Below are positions 45,028-53,396 of a DNA stretch of 64,000 nt, in pieces. The stretch is from Lentimicrobiaceae bacterium (lineage in GTDB: Bacteria > Bacteroidota > Bacteroidia > Bacteroidales > F082), in contig JABJIE010000007.1 in NCBI GenBank assembly GCA_018661505.1, positions 35,011-99,010 of the forward strand, written 5' to 3'. Made by a program: the position numbers and the translations under genes. Within the stretch, counting starts at the first letter, position 1. Each line of letters opens with the position of its first letter. The notes below the pieces were generated by a model. It was not told where the DNA came from. It made no database searches and saw only the letters and a list, made by a program, of their open reading frames with translations.

Positions 45028-46902
45028 TTATCTGCCCAAAAATACGGCAATTACATTTATATCAGATGGCGAAACCCCACTAATACGAGAGGCTTGACCA
45101 ATTGTACGCGGTCTGATTTTTGATAATTTCTCTCTAGCTTCGGTCGATAAAGACTTTAATCTATTATAATCAAAATCTTCCTTAAGTGGTGTTCCTTCAA
45201 GCTTAAGCAACCTGGAAACCATATCTTTTTCCTTTTCTATGTAACCCTCATATTTTATAAGAATTTCTGCTGACTCAAGATGCTCATCATCAGGCTTAAT
45301 CTCCTCTATTCTTGCGTTAAATGGCTCGGATGTTTTTATAAGGTCTGTTATATTAATCTGTGGTCGCAGTAAAACATCAGAGATTTTCACTTTCTGCCTA
45401 AGTGGTGATGTGCCTCTTTCTTTCATTAAACTGTTAGCCTCCTCAGGGCTTATGCTCTGTGATTTAGTAAATGTTTCAATATCTCTAATTTTGTTGATCT
45501 TGTTTTTTACTAAAGCGTATCTTTCTTCAGATGCCAGCCCTAAGTCATAACCCCGCTTTGTAAGCCTAAGGTCTGCGTTGTCTTGCCTCAATAAAATTCT
45601 ATACTCTGCCCTTGATGTAAACATTCTATAGGGCTCGTCTACACCTTTGGTAATAAGATCATCAATCAAAACACCTATATAAGCCTCATGACGTCCTAGA
45701 ATAAATGGTTGTTTATTATTTATTTTTAAATGCGAATTTATACCCGCTATGAGGCCTTGTGCCGCGGCTTCTTCATAGCCGGTTGTTCCGTTTATCTGAC
45801 CAGCAAAATACAGACCGGCTACCGTTTTTGTTTCTAGCGTATACTGAAGCTGTGTTGGCGGAAAGTAGTCGTACTCAATTGCATAGCCCGGGGTAAATAT
45901 TTTTGATTTCTCAAACCCAGGAACTCTTCTAAGAGCCTCAAGCTGTACATGATCTGGTAGGGAAGAAGAGAAACCATTTATGTAATACTCAACCGTGTCC
46001 CAGCCCTCTGGCTCCACGAATAACTGGTGCCTATCTCTGTCAGAAAAACGTTCAATTTTATCCTCAATGGAAGGACAATATCGGGGCCCAGTGCCCTCTA
46101 TTCTACCTGCAAACATTGGCGATTCATCGAATCCCGTTTTAAGTATATCATGAACATCTTGCGATGTGTAGGTTATCCAGCAGCTCCTTTGGGTTTTGAG
46201 CCTGTTTTGTTTTAGAAAACTAAAGCCACCTGGAAGCTCGTCTCCTTTTTGCTCTTCCATTTTTGTGAAGTCAATGGTTCTGCCATCGACCCTAACGGGT
46301 GTACCCGTCTTCATTCTATCGCTTTCAAAGCCCAAAGACCTAAGCTGTTCGGTTATACCGCCAGAAGAAGGGTCTCCAATTCTTCCTCCGCCAAAGTTTT
46401 TCTTACCAATGTGTATTTTCCCGTTTAAGAATGTTCCATTGGTTAGTATTATAGCTTTTCCGTAAATGTCTTGACCCATCTGTGTTCTAACACCAACGGC
46501 GACCTCATTTTTTAAAATAATATTAGTTACGGTATCCTGCCAAAAATCGAGGTTAGGTATTTTTTCTAATATTTCTCTCCATCTTATGGCAAACTGAACT
46601 CTGTCATTTTGAGTTCTAGGACTCCACATTGCTGGCCCCTTTGATTTGTTCAGCATTCTAAACTGAATCATTGTTGCGTCGCTTACCAAACCAGAATATC
46701 CTCCCAAAGCATCAATCTCTCTAACGATCTGACCCTTGGCCACGCCGCCCATGGCAGGATTACATGACATTTGTGCTATTTTCTGTAGGCTCATTGTGAT
46801 CAACAACACCTTTGACCCAAGGTTTGCCGCAGCAGCAGCAGCTTCTGCACCAGAATGACCACCACCAACAACAATAACATCATACCGCTCGAACATATTC
46901 AT
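45028..46902 (-). CDS. mnmG: tRNA uridine-34 carboxymethylaminomethyl synthesis enzyme MnmG
   Basis: MnmG is the FAD enzyme that, with MnmE, modifies the wobble uridine of several tRNAs. With the ATG at 46902 the product is 624 aa. It has the dinucleotide-binding motif [14 protein letters not shown] at the start, the [24 protein letters not shown] block (about 45-70), [11 protein letters not shown], the catalytic-cysteine region [31 protein letters not shown], and the C-terminal GidA-associated helices. An in-frame TTG at 46920 would start with FHVKQ encoded by the parS site; the ATG codons at 46902 and 46896 are better starts. parS-like sites lie on both sides of the gene. Confidence 0.95.
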   Translation of the reverse strand: MNMFERYDVIVVGGGHSGAEAAAAAANLGSKVLLITMSLQKIAQMSCNPAMGGVAKGQIVREIDALGGYSGLVSDATMIQFRMLNKSKGPAMWSPRTQNDRVQFAIRWREILEKIPNLDFWQDTVTNIILKNEVAVGVRTQMGQDIYGKAIILTNGTFLNGKIHIGKKNFGGGRIGDPSSGGITEQLRSLGFESDRMKTGTPVRVDGRTIDFTKMEEQKGDELPGGFSFLKQNRLKTQRSCWITYTSQDVHDILKTGFDESPMFAGRIEGTGPRYCPSIEDKIERFSDRDRHQLFVEPEGWDTVEYYINGFSSSLPDHVQLEALRRVPGFEKSKIFTPGYAIEYDYFPPTQLQYTLETKTVAGLYFAGQINGTTGYEEAAAQGLIAGINSHLKINNKQPFILGRHEAYIGVLIDDLITKGVDEPYRMFTSRAEYRILLRQDNADLRLTKRGYDLGLASEERYALVKNKINKIRDIETFTKSQSISPEEANSLMKERGTSPLRQKVKISDVLLRPQINITDLIKTSEPFNARIEEIKPDDEHLESAEILIKYEGYIEKEKDMVSRLLKLEGTPLKEDFDYNRLKSLSTEAREKLSKIRPRTIGQASRISGVSPSDINVIAVFLGR

Positions 46903-46903
46903 T

Positions 46904-46919
46904 TGTTTCACGTGGAACA
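46904..46919. promoter_or_regulatory. parS ParB site 2, before mnmG
   Basis: TGTTTCACGTGGAACA; its reverse complement TGTTCCACGTGAAACA is an exact match to the published Bacillus consensus TGTTNCACGTGAAACA. It fills the gap between ybeY and the mnmG ATG. With site 1 this gives two parS-like sequences 1.9 kb apart. Confidence 0.85.
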
Positions 46920-46929
46920 ATTAGTAGGT

Positions 46930-47349
46930 TTATGGCTGCAAATTTAAATAATAATCTTCTTTTGATCGCATTTTTGCCCTATCTTCAGGCGTACCATCTC
47001 CATAACCAACGAAGTGAAGAACACCATGAACCATGACACGATACAGCTCGTTTATAAACTTAACGCCATACATCATAGCATTTTCTCTAACCCTATCGAT
47101 GCTTATGTATATTTCACCACTTATAATATTTGTTGAATTTGATTCTGGAAAAGAGATTATATCTGTTAGGGTGTCGTGGTTTAAATATTGCTTGTTTATT
47201 TCAAGTAGCTCATCATCCGAACAAAATATATAATAAATGTCCCCAACTATTTTATGTTCTGATACGACTACATCACTAATCCAATTACCCGCCGCCTTTA
47301 GGTCCAGAGTTAATTTTGGTTTAATGCCATGATTAGAAAAATTAATCAT
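46930..47349 (-). CDS. ybeY: endoribonuclease YbeY
   Basis: YbeY is a metal-dependent endoribonuclease needed for 16S rRNA 3'-end maturation. The 139-aa product has the family's HDTLTDIISFP segment (near 58) and the metal site HGVLHFVGYGD (H108 and H112). The third ligand position is Asp118 instead of the classical His; a similar change is recalled in other Bacteroidota YbeY proteins. The end RAKMRSKEDYYL is typical. It overlaps the upstream 162-aa gene by 8 bases and lies just before mnmG. Confidence 0.9.
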   Translation of the reverse strand: MINFSNHGIKPKLTLDLKAAGNWISDVVVSEHKIVGDIYYIFCSDDELLEINKQYLNHDTLTDIISFPESNSTNIISGEIYISIDRVRENAMMYGVKFINELYRVMVHGVLHFVGYGDGTPEDRAKMRSKEDYYLNLQP

Positions 47350-47830
47350 TTTGTTGCTTAACTTTTTCTCCCACCTCTTGCTTGGAGAAGTAGTCTTTTA
47401 ATAATGATTTACGGCTCTGGTAAATCTCATTGTGTAAAGCGCTTATGTCGAACTCGAGAGATAATATTTCATTTTCAGAAACATGAACCGTATCAACAAG
47501 AGAGTGTATTAAAAAAAGGTTTTTATGATTTTCTTCATCCACAACATTATCAATATCTATTTTTTGGCCAAAGGACTCAAGTATCTGATTGTCAACAGGA
47601 TAAAAAGAAATAATGATATTTTCATAGTTGGAATTATAGGTAATTTCCAGCTTTTTGACAGAATTGTGTCCTAACAAATAGTTGAACATTTCTGTAAGCG
47701 ACATTAGTATGTTTCCGTAATAAGTATCATTAATGAACAACTGATCACAAACCCTATCAACGAATGCTTCAATTTCCCTAATGTTTTCCGGAATAAGTTT
47801 TACAGTAACCGTTTGATCATTGTTCACCAT
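47342..47830 (-). CDS. degenerate RsbW-like ATP-binding protein
   Basis: A 162-aa protein that looks like the HATPase_c_2 fold of anti-sigma regulators and serine kinases. LIPENIREIEAFVDRVC matches the opening strand and helix. ILMSLTEMFNYLLGHNS occupies the N-box place where active kinases have E-x-x-x-N-A-x-x-H, so the key Asn and acidic residue are changed. SFGQKIDIDNV sits about where a DxGxG loop would be, without the glycine pattern, and NLFLIHSLVDTVHVSENEILSLEF matches the last helix and strand. It probably cannot bind ATP normally. It overlaps the genes on both sides (14 and 8 bases), so it is tightly coupled to ybeY and the DUF4175-like gene. Confidence 0.7.
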   Translation of the reverse strand: MVNNDQTVTVKLIPENIREIEAFVDRVCDQLFINDTYYGNILMSLTEMFNYLLGHNSVKKLEITYNSNYENIIISFYPVDNQILESFGQKIDIDNVVDEENHKNLFLIHSLVDTVHVSENEILSLEFDISALHNEIYQSRKSLLKDYFSKQEVGEKVKQQND

Positions 47831-50800
47831 TATTATTATCTTTTTCTAGTTTATAAAGATACTCTTTCAGCAACCTCCTATAATAAGGCCTAACCTCAAT
47901 GGGAGCTGTAATGAGAATTTCTTCCTGATTTTCTTTTTCAATCTTATACTCTAATTCGCCATTTTGGTTACCAGAATTGCGATTTTTTCCCTCCTTTGAT
48001 TCTCTTTTCTTTTCTTTCTCTCTTTGCTGCATAGCCTTATCGGATTTTAAAAGCCTTGTTTCAATGTTTTTTTGCCTATTATAGGTTTCTTGTGTAACCC
48101 TACGATTTACTATATCATCCTCTGTTTTTTTCATTTCATCTACAACTTTGTTTAGAGAACTTCCATTACCACCCTGAGACTCAAGCTCGTCTATTACCTC
48201 TTGAAGCATTCTTCGTATTTCTCCCTGAACAGCTGCCATTCTTGCCAATTCTTCACTTTTTTTATTTAAACCACCCTTACCATTTAACCCATTTTTCTTC
48301 ATCTTTCCTTTCATTCCTTGATTCAATCCCTGTTGCTGTTTCATAATCTCTGACATGGATGGAGACTTACCCTTTCCGGGGGATTTACAATTCTTACTAC
48401 CCTTATTGTTTCCAGACATCTGCATGGACTGCTCCATTTGTTCCAAAGACTCAGCAAGCATCAGAGACAAATTATTCATTGACGTCATAGCATATTGCTG
48501 TTGAGCGGCCGCCTGCCCCATATTTTGCTCTTGCATATTTTGCAGCGCCTTATCTATATGCTCATTTATTTTTCCCGATTCTTTAACAACAAATGGCTGT
48601 ATTGCAACTTGTCGTTTACTCATAGCCATCAATGAATCATTAATAATTACAAAGTCATCTTTAATGTTTTTTTGAGTATCTCTAATGACTGAGTTCTTAG
48701 GGTCATTTTTTGTAATCCTGGTTAATTCTTTCATAAGACTCTCTTGGGCAAAACTTAAATCAAGCAAGTTATCAAGCATATTTCGAATCTGGTCAATATC
48801 TTCACCCATCCTCTCTTCCATTGCCGCGTTCATCATGGCTGATAGCGCATCTGCCATTTCTTTCATTTTCTTTCCGGCATTCTTTTGGTTTTCCGAAGCC
48901 TTATTCTTTTTATTTTTTTCTAAATTTTCCTGAGCCTCATCCATTTGTTGGTTAATTTCATCAGCCGATGAATCATCAACGTCCATATTAAATGGCTCTT
49001 CTAGCTCACTGTTAAGCTTTTCAGCCTTTTCGAGGTTTTCCATTAATTCTGAAAAATTCTCCTGTATATCCTCTTGCTTTTTAATTCCCTCTTGCTTCGT
49101 GTTCTTTTTGTTTGCGGTTTCTTTACTGAGATTATCTTCTTTTTTAGATAAATTCTCCATATCCTCAATGGTTTTTTCCATGAGTTGCTCTACCTCCATT
49201 TGCTTATACAGTTCAAGGCTTTGCTCAAGGTCATTTTTTAAATCATTGTTTTCTTCCTTCATCCGCTCCAGAAACTCATCTAGATTCTCTTTTTTAAGCT
49301 CCTCCTTGAGCTTTTCTAGCTCTTCTTGTAGCTCTTTATCAAAAAGGTCGTTAAATAAATCCTCAAGCTGCTTTAGTTTTTCAATAAGCTCAGGGCTCAT
49401 GTTCTTTTTAAGCATTTCTTCCAACTCTTTAATTTCCTCCTTGAGTTTTTGCATGTCCTCCATCTGCTTTTTCAGGCCCTCTTCCTTTTTAATAAGCTCC
49501 TCTAATTGTTTTTTGTCTGCCCAACTAAGTTCTTTTTTCTCAAACAAATTAAGCCGAGTGTTCTCTATTTGCTTATTAAGGTTGTCTAGTTCTTTAATCG
49601 ATTCCGATAGTTGTGCCTTAAGTTGATCCGAAGCTTCTTCAGCCTTCTCTTCAAGCTCATCGGAATCGGGCATACTAAATGTATATATTTCTGACTTAGT
49701 TTTTTTATAACCATTAAAAGCATCATTATCCCTAACCTCAAAGAAATATTTTAATGATTCTCCAGGGGCAAGGTTAAATTCCTGAAACAATATCATATAA
49801 TCGAAACTTTGGCGAGAGATGTTTTTGTCTATTAGCAGCGATTTGTATTCCCAGGTCTTTTCTGGCACAGAATCCTTTCTATGAAAGAACCGTAACGAAT
49901 AAAACCCATGATCGTCACTTATAATCCCGCTGAAATTAACCAGCCCATAGCTTTGCCCATCCATGTATTCATTGGTAGTTATTAATGGAAACTCGTCTTT
50001 TATTACTTGAACACTAAACCCCATTGAATCAGGGCTCGTCATAAACTCATTAGATGCCACAACCGAATAATCGAAATTTTTACGCGCTATAGCGTTGTGA
50101 GTAAACACATTGGACTTATCCTTTTCAAGAACAAAAGTGCTATCAGGCACTATAAAATCAATGTTACGAGTGTCTCTGGTAAAGATATGCCATGTTAATT
50201 TTGTTCCTTCTGGGACAATCAAATCTCCTGTGTTTTCAATTTTATCATCTGAAATTTGAAGATGTGGTTGATACGATAACCCCACATCAAAACTGAAAAT
50301 AACAGGACGCGGAAATATTGAAACCTTATATTTTTTACTCTGATAATCATCGGTAATTACCGAAAAGTATATGTGATTTAAAACATCCTTAAAAACATAT
50401 TCAAATACACCTGGCTCAACCTCTATGGCTCTATACTTAAATCCATCATTACCAACCCATATTTTTGACGGTATTTCGTCTCCATTTACTGCAACTCTTA
50501 CCGAGTAATCAGAGTGTTGAGCAGATTCAAACGTCTTATTTAATAACTCAATAGTATATGGTAGAGGTCTGATAAAATTTTGTTTGTGTTTAATTAGCCT
50601 TTCTGCAGGTTCTAAGATAAGCGATGGCGCAGTCAAAACAAGCAAGGCTATAAGCAGAATCGGCGGAACTACAAATTTTAAATATTTTACATTAGCACTA
50701 TACGAAACAGCCCTTCTGAAGGGGATAGGATTTAGTTCGGATGCTTTTTGATCAATCGAAGCAATTAACAATTCTTGGCTTTGAGATTCACCTATGTCAT

Positions 50801-51209
50801 TTAACTGAATAGCATTAAGTAATTTATCGCTAACATCAGGAAAATAGGATCCAATAATCTTTGCTGCGTCTTCATAAGAAAGAACAGGACCAAGTCTCAG
50901 TAATTTCAGTGTTGGAATAATTATCCAATAAATAATAACTAAACCAGCCGAAACTAAAAATGAATAAAACACAATAGTTCTTGTTAGTGAATTATTCCAT
51001 GATAAATATTCGAATAGTGATATTATAATAAATAACAGAACAATAATACCCAGGCTTAATATAGAGCCCTTGATAATAAGGTTTTTATAATATTTCTTTA
51101 TGAATCCATTAAGTTTGGATGTCAATATGTTATATGACGAATTTAACAAGGCAACGGTTTCTATTAATATTATAAACTTTAGATAAAAATGAATATTGTC
51201 AGAAAACAA
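47817..51209 (-). CDS. DUF4175-like giant membrane/coiled-coil protein
   Basis: An ~1130-aa membrane protein. The opening KLNGFIKKYYKNLIIKG followed by helices (about 47-67, 78-102, 178-197) matches Bacteroidota DUF4175-type proteins. A large extracytoplasmic beta-rich region (about 210-540) follows. Then comes a Lys/Glu-rich coiled coil (about 550-800) and a Met/Gln-rich stretch (QEQNMGQAAAQQQYAM, about 900-990) with low-complexity Gly/Lys, and a conserved-looking end ITAPIEVRPYYRRLLKEYL. Function is unknown; envelope assembly is a guess. The start is a TTG at 51209; a TTG at 51149 is an alternative. It is first in the eight-gene unit, with a TAnnTTTG box 63 bases upstream. Confidence 0.8.
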   Translation of the reverse strand: MFSDNIHFYLKFIILIETVALLNSSYNILTSKLNGFIKKYYKNLIIKGSILSLGIIVLLFIIISLFEYLSWNNSLTRTIVFYSFLVSAGLVIIYWIIIPTLKLLRLGPVLSYEDAAKIIGSYFPDVSDKLLNAIQLNDIGESQSQELLIASIDQKASELNPIPFRRAVSYSANVKYLKFVVPPILLIALLVLTAPSLILEPAERLIKHKQNFIRPLPYTIELLNKTFESAQHSDYSVRVAVNGDEIPSKIWVGNDGFKYRAIEVEPGVFEYVFKDVLNHIYFSVITDDYQSKKYKVSIFPRPVIFSFDVGLSYQPHLQISDDKIENTGDLIVPEGTKLTWHIFTRDTRNIDFIVPDSTFVLEKDKSNVFTHNAIARKNFDYSVVASNEFMTSPDSMGFSVQVIKDEFPLITTNEYMDGQSYGLVNFSGIISDDHGFYSLRFFHRKDSVPEKTWEYKSLLIDKNISRQSFDYMILFQEFNLAPGESLKYFFEVRDNDAFNGYKKTKSEIYTFSMPDSDELEEKAEEASDQLKAQLSESIKELDNLNKQIENTRLNLFEKKELSWADKKQLEELIKKEEGLKKQMEDMQKLKEEIKELEEMLKKNMSPELIEKLKQLEDLFNDLFDKELQEELEKLKEELKKENLDEFLERMKEENNDLKNDLEQSLELYKQMEVEQLMEKTIEDMENLSKKEDNLSKETANKKNTKQEGIKKQEDIQENFSELMENLEKAEKLNSELEEPFNMDVDDSSADEINQQMDEAQENLEKNKKNKASENQKNAGKKMKEMADALSAMMNAAMEERMGEDIDQIRNMLDNLLDLSFAQESLMKELTRITKNDPKNSVIRDTQKNIKDDFVIINDSLMAMSKRQVAIQPFVVKESGKINEHIDKALQNMQEQNMGQAAAQQQYAMTSMNNLSLMLAESLEQMEQSMQMSGNNKGSKNCKSPGKGKSPSMSEIMKQQQGLNQGMKGKMKKNGLNGKGGLNKKSEELARMAAVQGEIRRMLQEVIDELESQGGNGSSLNKVVDEMKKTEDDIVNRRVTQETYNRQKNIETRLLKSDKAMQQREKEKKRESKEGKNRNSGNQNGELEYKIEKENQEEILITAPIEVRPYYRRLLKEYLYKLEKDNNNGEQ

Positions 51210-51272
51210 TACTCATAAATTATAGCAATCTGCTTATTTTTACATAAAATATAATACAATCTAAATAATTAG

Positions 51273-51280
51273 CAAAGATA
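51273..51280 (-). promoter_or_regulatory. -7 promoter box TATCTTTG heading the mnmG operon
   Basis: Minus-strand TATCTTTGC matches TAnnTTTG and lies 63 bases before the first gene of the 13-kb minus-strand unit. Confidence 0.55.
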
Positions 51281-51375
51281 TAAATTCAAATCTTTAACAT
51301 AATGAGATATCTGTGTCATTTTAAAACTCAATTAAGGACATCAGTAATAATTCAAACATAAATCAACAAGAACCC

Positions 51376-53346
51376 ATGAAGCATATCATAACAGTAGTTA
51401 TAGTTTTTATAACCATTAGCCTTAATGGCCAGTGGTCTCATACATATAGCAATGACATTAAATGTGCGCATGCTAAAACGGAAAATAACAACCTCCTTTT
51501 TAATCCAGAATATAACTGGCAGAGCAAGTTTCTTTTCGATTATGATGTTACTTCCTATGTTTTGGATTTGCATGTTAGCGATACCTCTACTTTTGTGAGC
51601 GGAAATGTTTCAATAAACGCAGTTGCTCTAATCGATATTGACACATTCGCGTTTGAGCTTGTTCCCGAACAGCAAATAAGTAACATTCTTGTTAACGGAG
51701 ATTTGGTGACGAACTTTTATAGAGAAAATGACAATGTAATAATGCCAATACCATTAATTGAAGCGGGTGGTGCTATTGTGGCGAAAATCTATTATGAGGG
51801 AAAGCCTCCCGGGGGTGGGTTTTTTACGGGAGTCACAACAGACTATTCTACTGCCTGGGACAAGCACGTTACCTGGACTTTGTCAGAACCATTTTCTGCA
51901 AAACAGTGGTTTCCCGTAAAGCAGGACCTCCAGGACAAGGCAGACTCTGCAATTTTGAACTTCACAACATCATCCACAAACATGGTTGGGTCAGAAGGGC
52001 TGCTTAAAAAGGTAGTAGATTTAGGTAATGGTAGAACGAGATATGAATGGAAAACACACTACCCCATAGACTATTACCTAATATCATTTGCCGTAGCGGA
52101 TTATGCGGACTACAGCATCTATGCACACCCACAACAAATGAATGGAGACTCTTTACTCATTCAGTCTTTTCTTTACAATAATCCAGACAACATTGATGCT
52201 AAAAAAGAATCAATATCTAAAACCTCTGATATTATGGATGTATTTTGTGACCTTTTTAATTTGTATCCATTTTTTAATGAAAAATATGGTCATTGTGAAA
52301 CTCAGTTAGGCGGGGGGATGGAGCATCAAACCATGTCAACTATGGGCAATTTTAGCTTTCATTTAATAGCTCATGAGCTTGGCCATATGTGGTTTGGTGA
52401 TCATGTTACATGTGCTACATGGAGTGATATTTGGATTAATGAAGGTTTTGCAACCTATTCGGACTATTTAGCACACGAATTTATTTTAGGCAATGAATCT
52501 GCAAAAGCTTTTATTACCAAAGCTCAGGATCATGCCATGAATGACAATGCGGGAAGCGTATACGTTCCAGAATCGGAGATTTATCCAGGAAATGAGTGGA
52601 GAATATTTAATGGTAGATTATCATATGACAAGGGGGCTTCAATTATTCACATGTTGCGACATGAAATACAAAATGATCAAATATTTTTTGACATATTAAA
52701 GGCCTTTATGAACGAATATGGTGGCGGAACAGCGACTGGAGAAGATTTTAAAACGGTTGCTGAGGAAATATCAGGGATTGATCTATACGCCTTTTTTAAT
52801 CAATGGTATTATGGTCAGGGCTTCCCCATATACTCATATAAATATTGGCAAAATGAGGAAAAAGCCCTATTTATAAGCTCAACACAAACAACAAGCTCCA
52901 GCCATACTTCGCTTTTTGAAATGTTAATGGATTATAGAATTAATTTTAGCGACGGCACTGACACTTTGGTTAGGCTAAAACAAACAGACAATCTTAATAT
53001 TTATTCATTAAACTTTGCAAAGGATGTTAGTAATATAATTGTTGATCCAGATGCCTGGACCCTGGAGCAGGTTTCAGAAATTTCATCGGTGCAAGAAACG
53101 GATCCAAACAAGACTTTTTTCACAATTGGCCCCAACCCTACTACAGATGAAATAAATGTTTATTTTTCGAATAATAATCATAAAACGAAACTTGAGGTTT
53201 ATTCAGTTAAAGGCAATGTTCTAATCAAAGAAAAGGCGTCAGGGAGGAATAAAACACTAAACACATCTAACCTAAAACCAGGAATATATACCATTGTAGG
53301 CAGGTCCGAAACCGGTATTTTCAAAAGAGCTTTTGTTAAAATATAA
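51376..53346 (+). CDS. M1-family aminopeptidase with T9SS sorting domain
   Basis: A 656-aa exported metallopeptidase. The signal peptide is short (HIITVVIVFITISLNGQ). An N-terminal saddle domain (about 45-260) and the catalytic domain carry the M1 zinc site H333-E334-L-G-H337 with the third ligand E356 in NEGFAT, and the exopeptidase motif GGGMEHQT upstream. The C-terminal ~75 residues (IGPNPTTDEINVYF to FKRAFVKI) are a type A T9SS sorting domain, so the enzyme is probably secreted or surface-attached and digests peptides outside the cell. It is divergent from the DUF4175-like operon. Confidence 0.93.
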   Translation: MKHIITVVIVFITISLNGQWSHTYSNDIKCAHAKTENNNLLFNPEYNWQSKFLFDYDVTSYVLDLHVSDTSTFVSGNVSINAVALIDIDTFAFELVPEQQISNILVNGDLVTNFYRENDNVIMPIPLIEAGGAIVAKIYYEGKPPGGGFFTGVTTDYSTAWDKHVTWTLSEPFSAKQWFPVKQDLQDKADSAILNFTTSSTNMVGSEGLLKKVVDLGNGRTRYEWKTHYPIDYYLISFAVADYADYSIYAHPQQMNGDSLLIQSFLYNNPDNIDAKKESISKTSDIMDVFCDLFNLYPFFNEKYGHCETQLGGGMEHQTMSTMGNFSFHLIAHELGHMWFGDHVTCATWSDIWINEGFATYSDYLAHEFILGNESAKAFITKAQDHAMNDNAGSVYVPESEIYPGNEWRIFNGRLSYDKGASIIHMLRHEIQNDQIFFDILKAFMNEYGGGTATGEDFKTVAEEISGIDLYAFFNQWYYGQGFPIYSYKYWQNEEKALFISSTQTTSSSHTSLFEMLMDYRINFSDGTDTLVRLKQTDNLNIYSLNFAKDVSNIIVDPDAWTLEQVSEISSVQETDPNKTFFTIGPNPTTDEINVYFSNNNHKTKLEVYSVKGNVLIKEKASGRNKTLNTSNLKPGIYTIVGRSETGIFKRAFVKI

Positions 53347-53396
53347 TCTTCTGTAGTAAGATGATTTAATCCTAGAGAAATAATAGGAGAAAAATC

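Noticed and set aside
45003..45050. Longer methyltransferase frame with FHVKQ
   Set aside because: It would overlap mnmG and translate the parS-like site. The ATG at 45002 gives a normal family N-terminus.
49099..49626. 175-aa Ser/Phe-rich plus-strand open frame opposite the DUF4175-like gene
   Set aside because: It is the antisense shadow of a Lys/Glu-rich coiled coil, which naturally leaves a long open frame rich in Ser, Phe and Leu.
53360..53396. Possible terminator between the M1 and S9 peptidase genes
   Set aside because: The TCCTA/TAGGA stem is only 5 bp without a clear T run. It is too weak to annotate.
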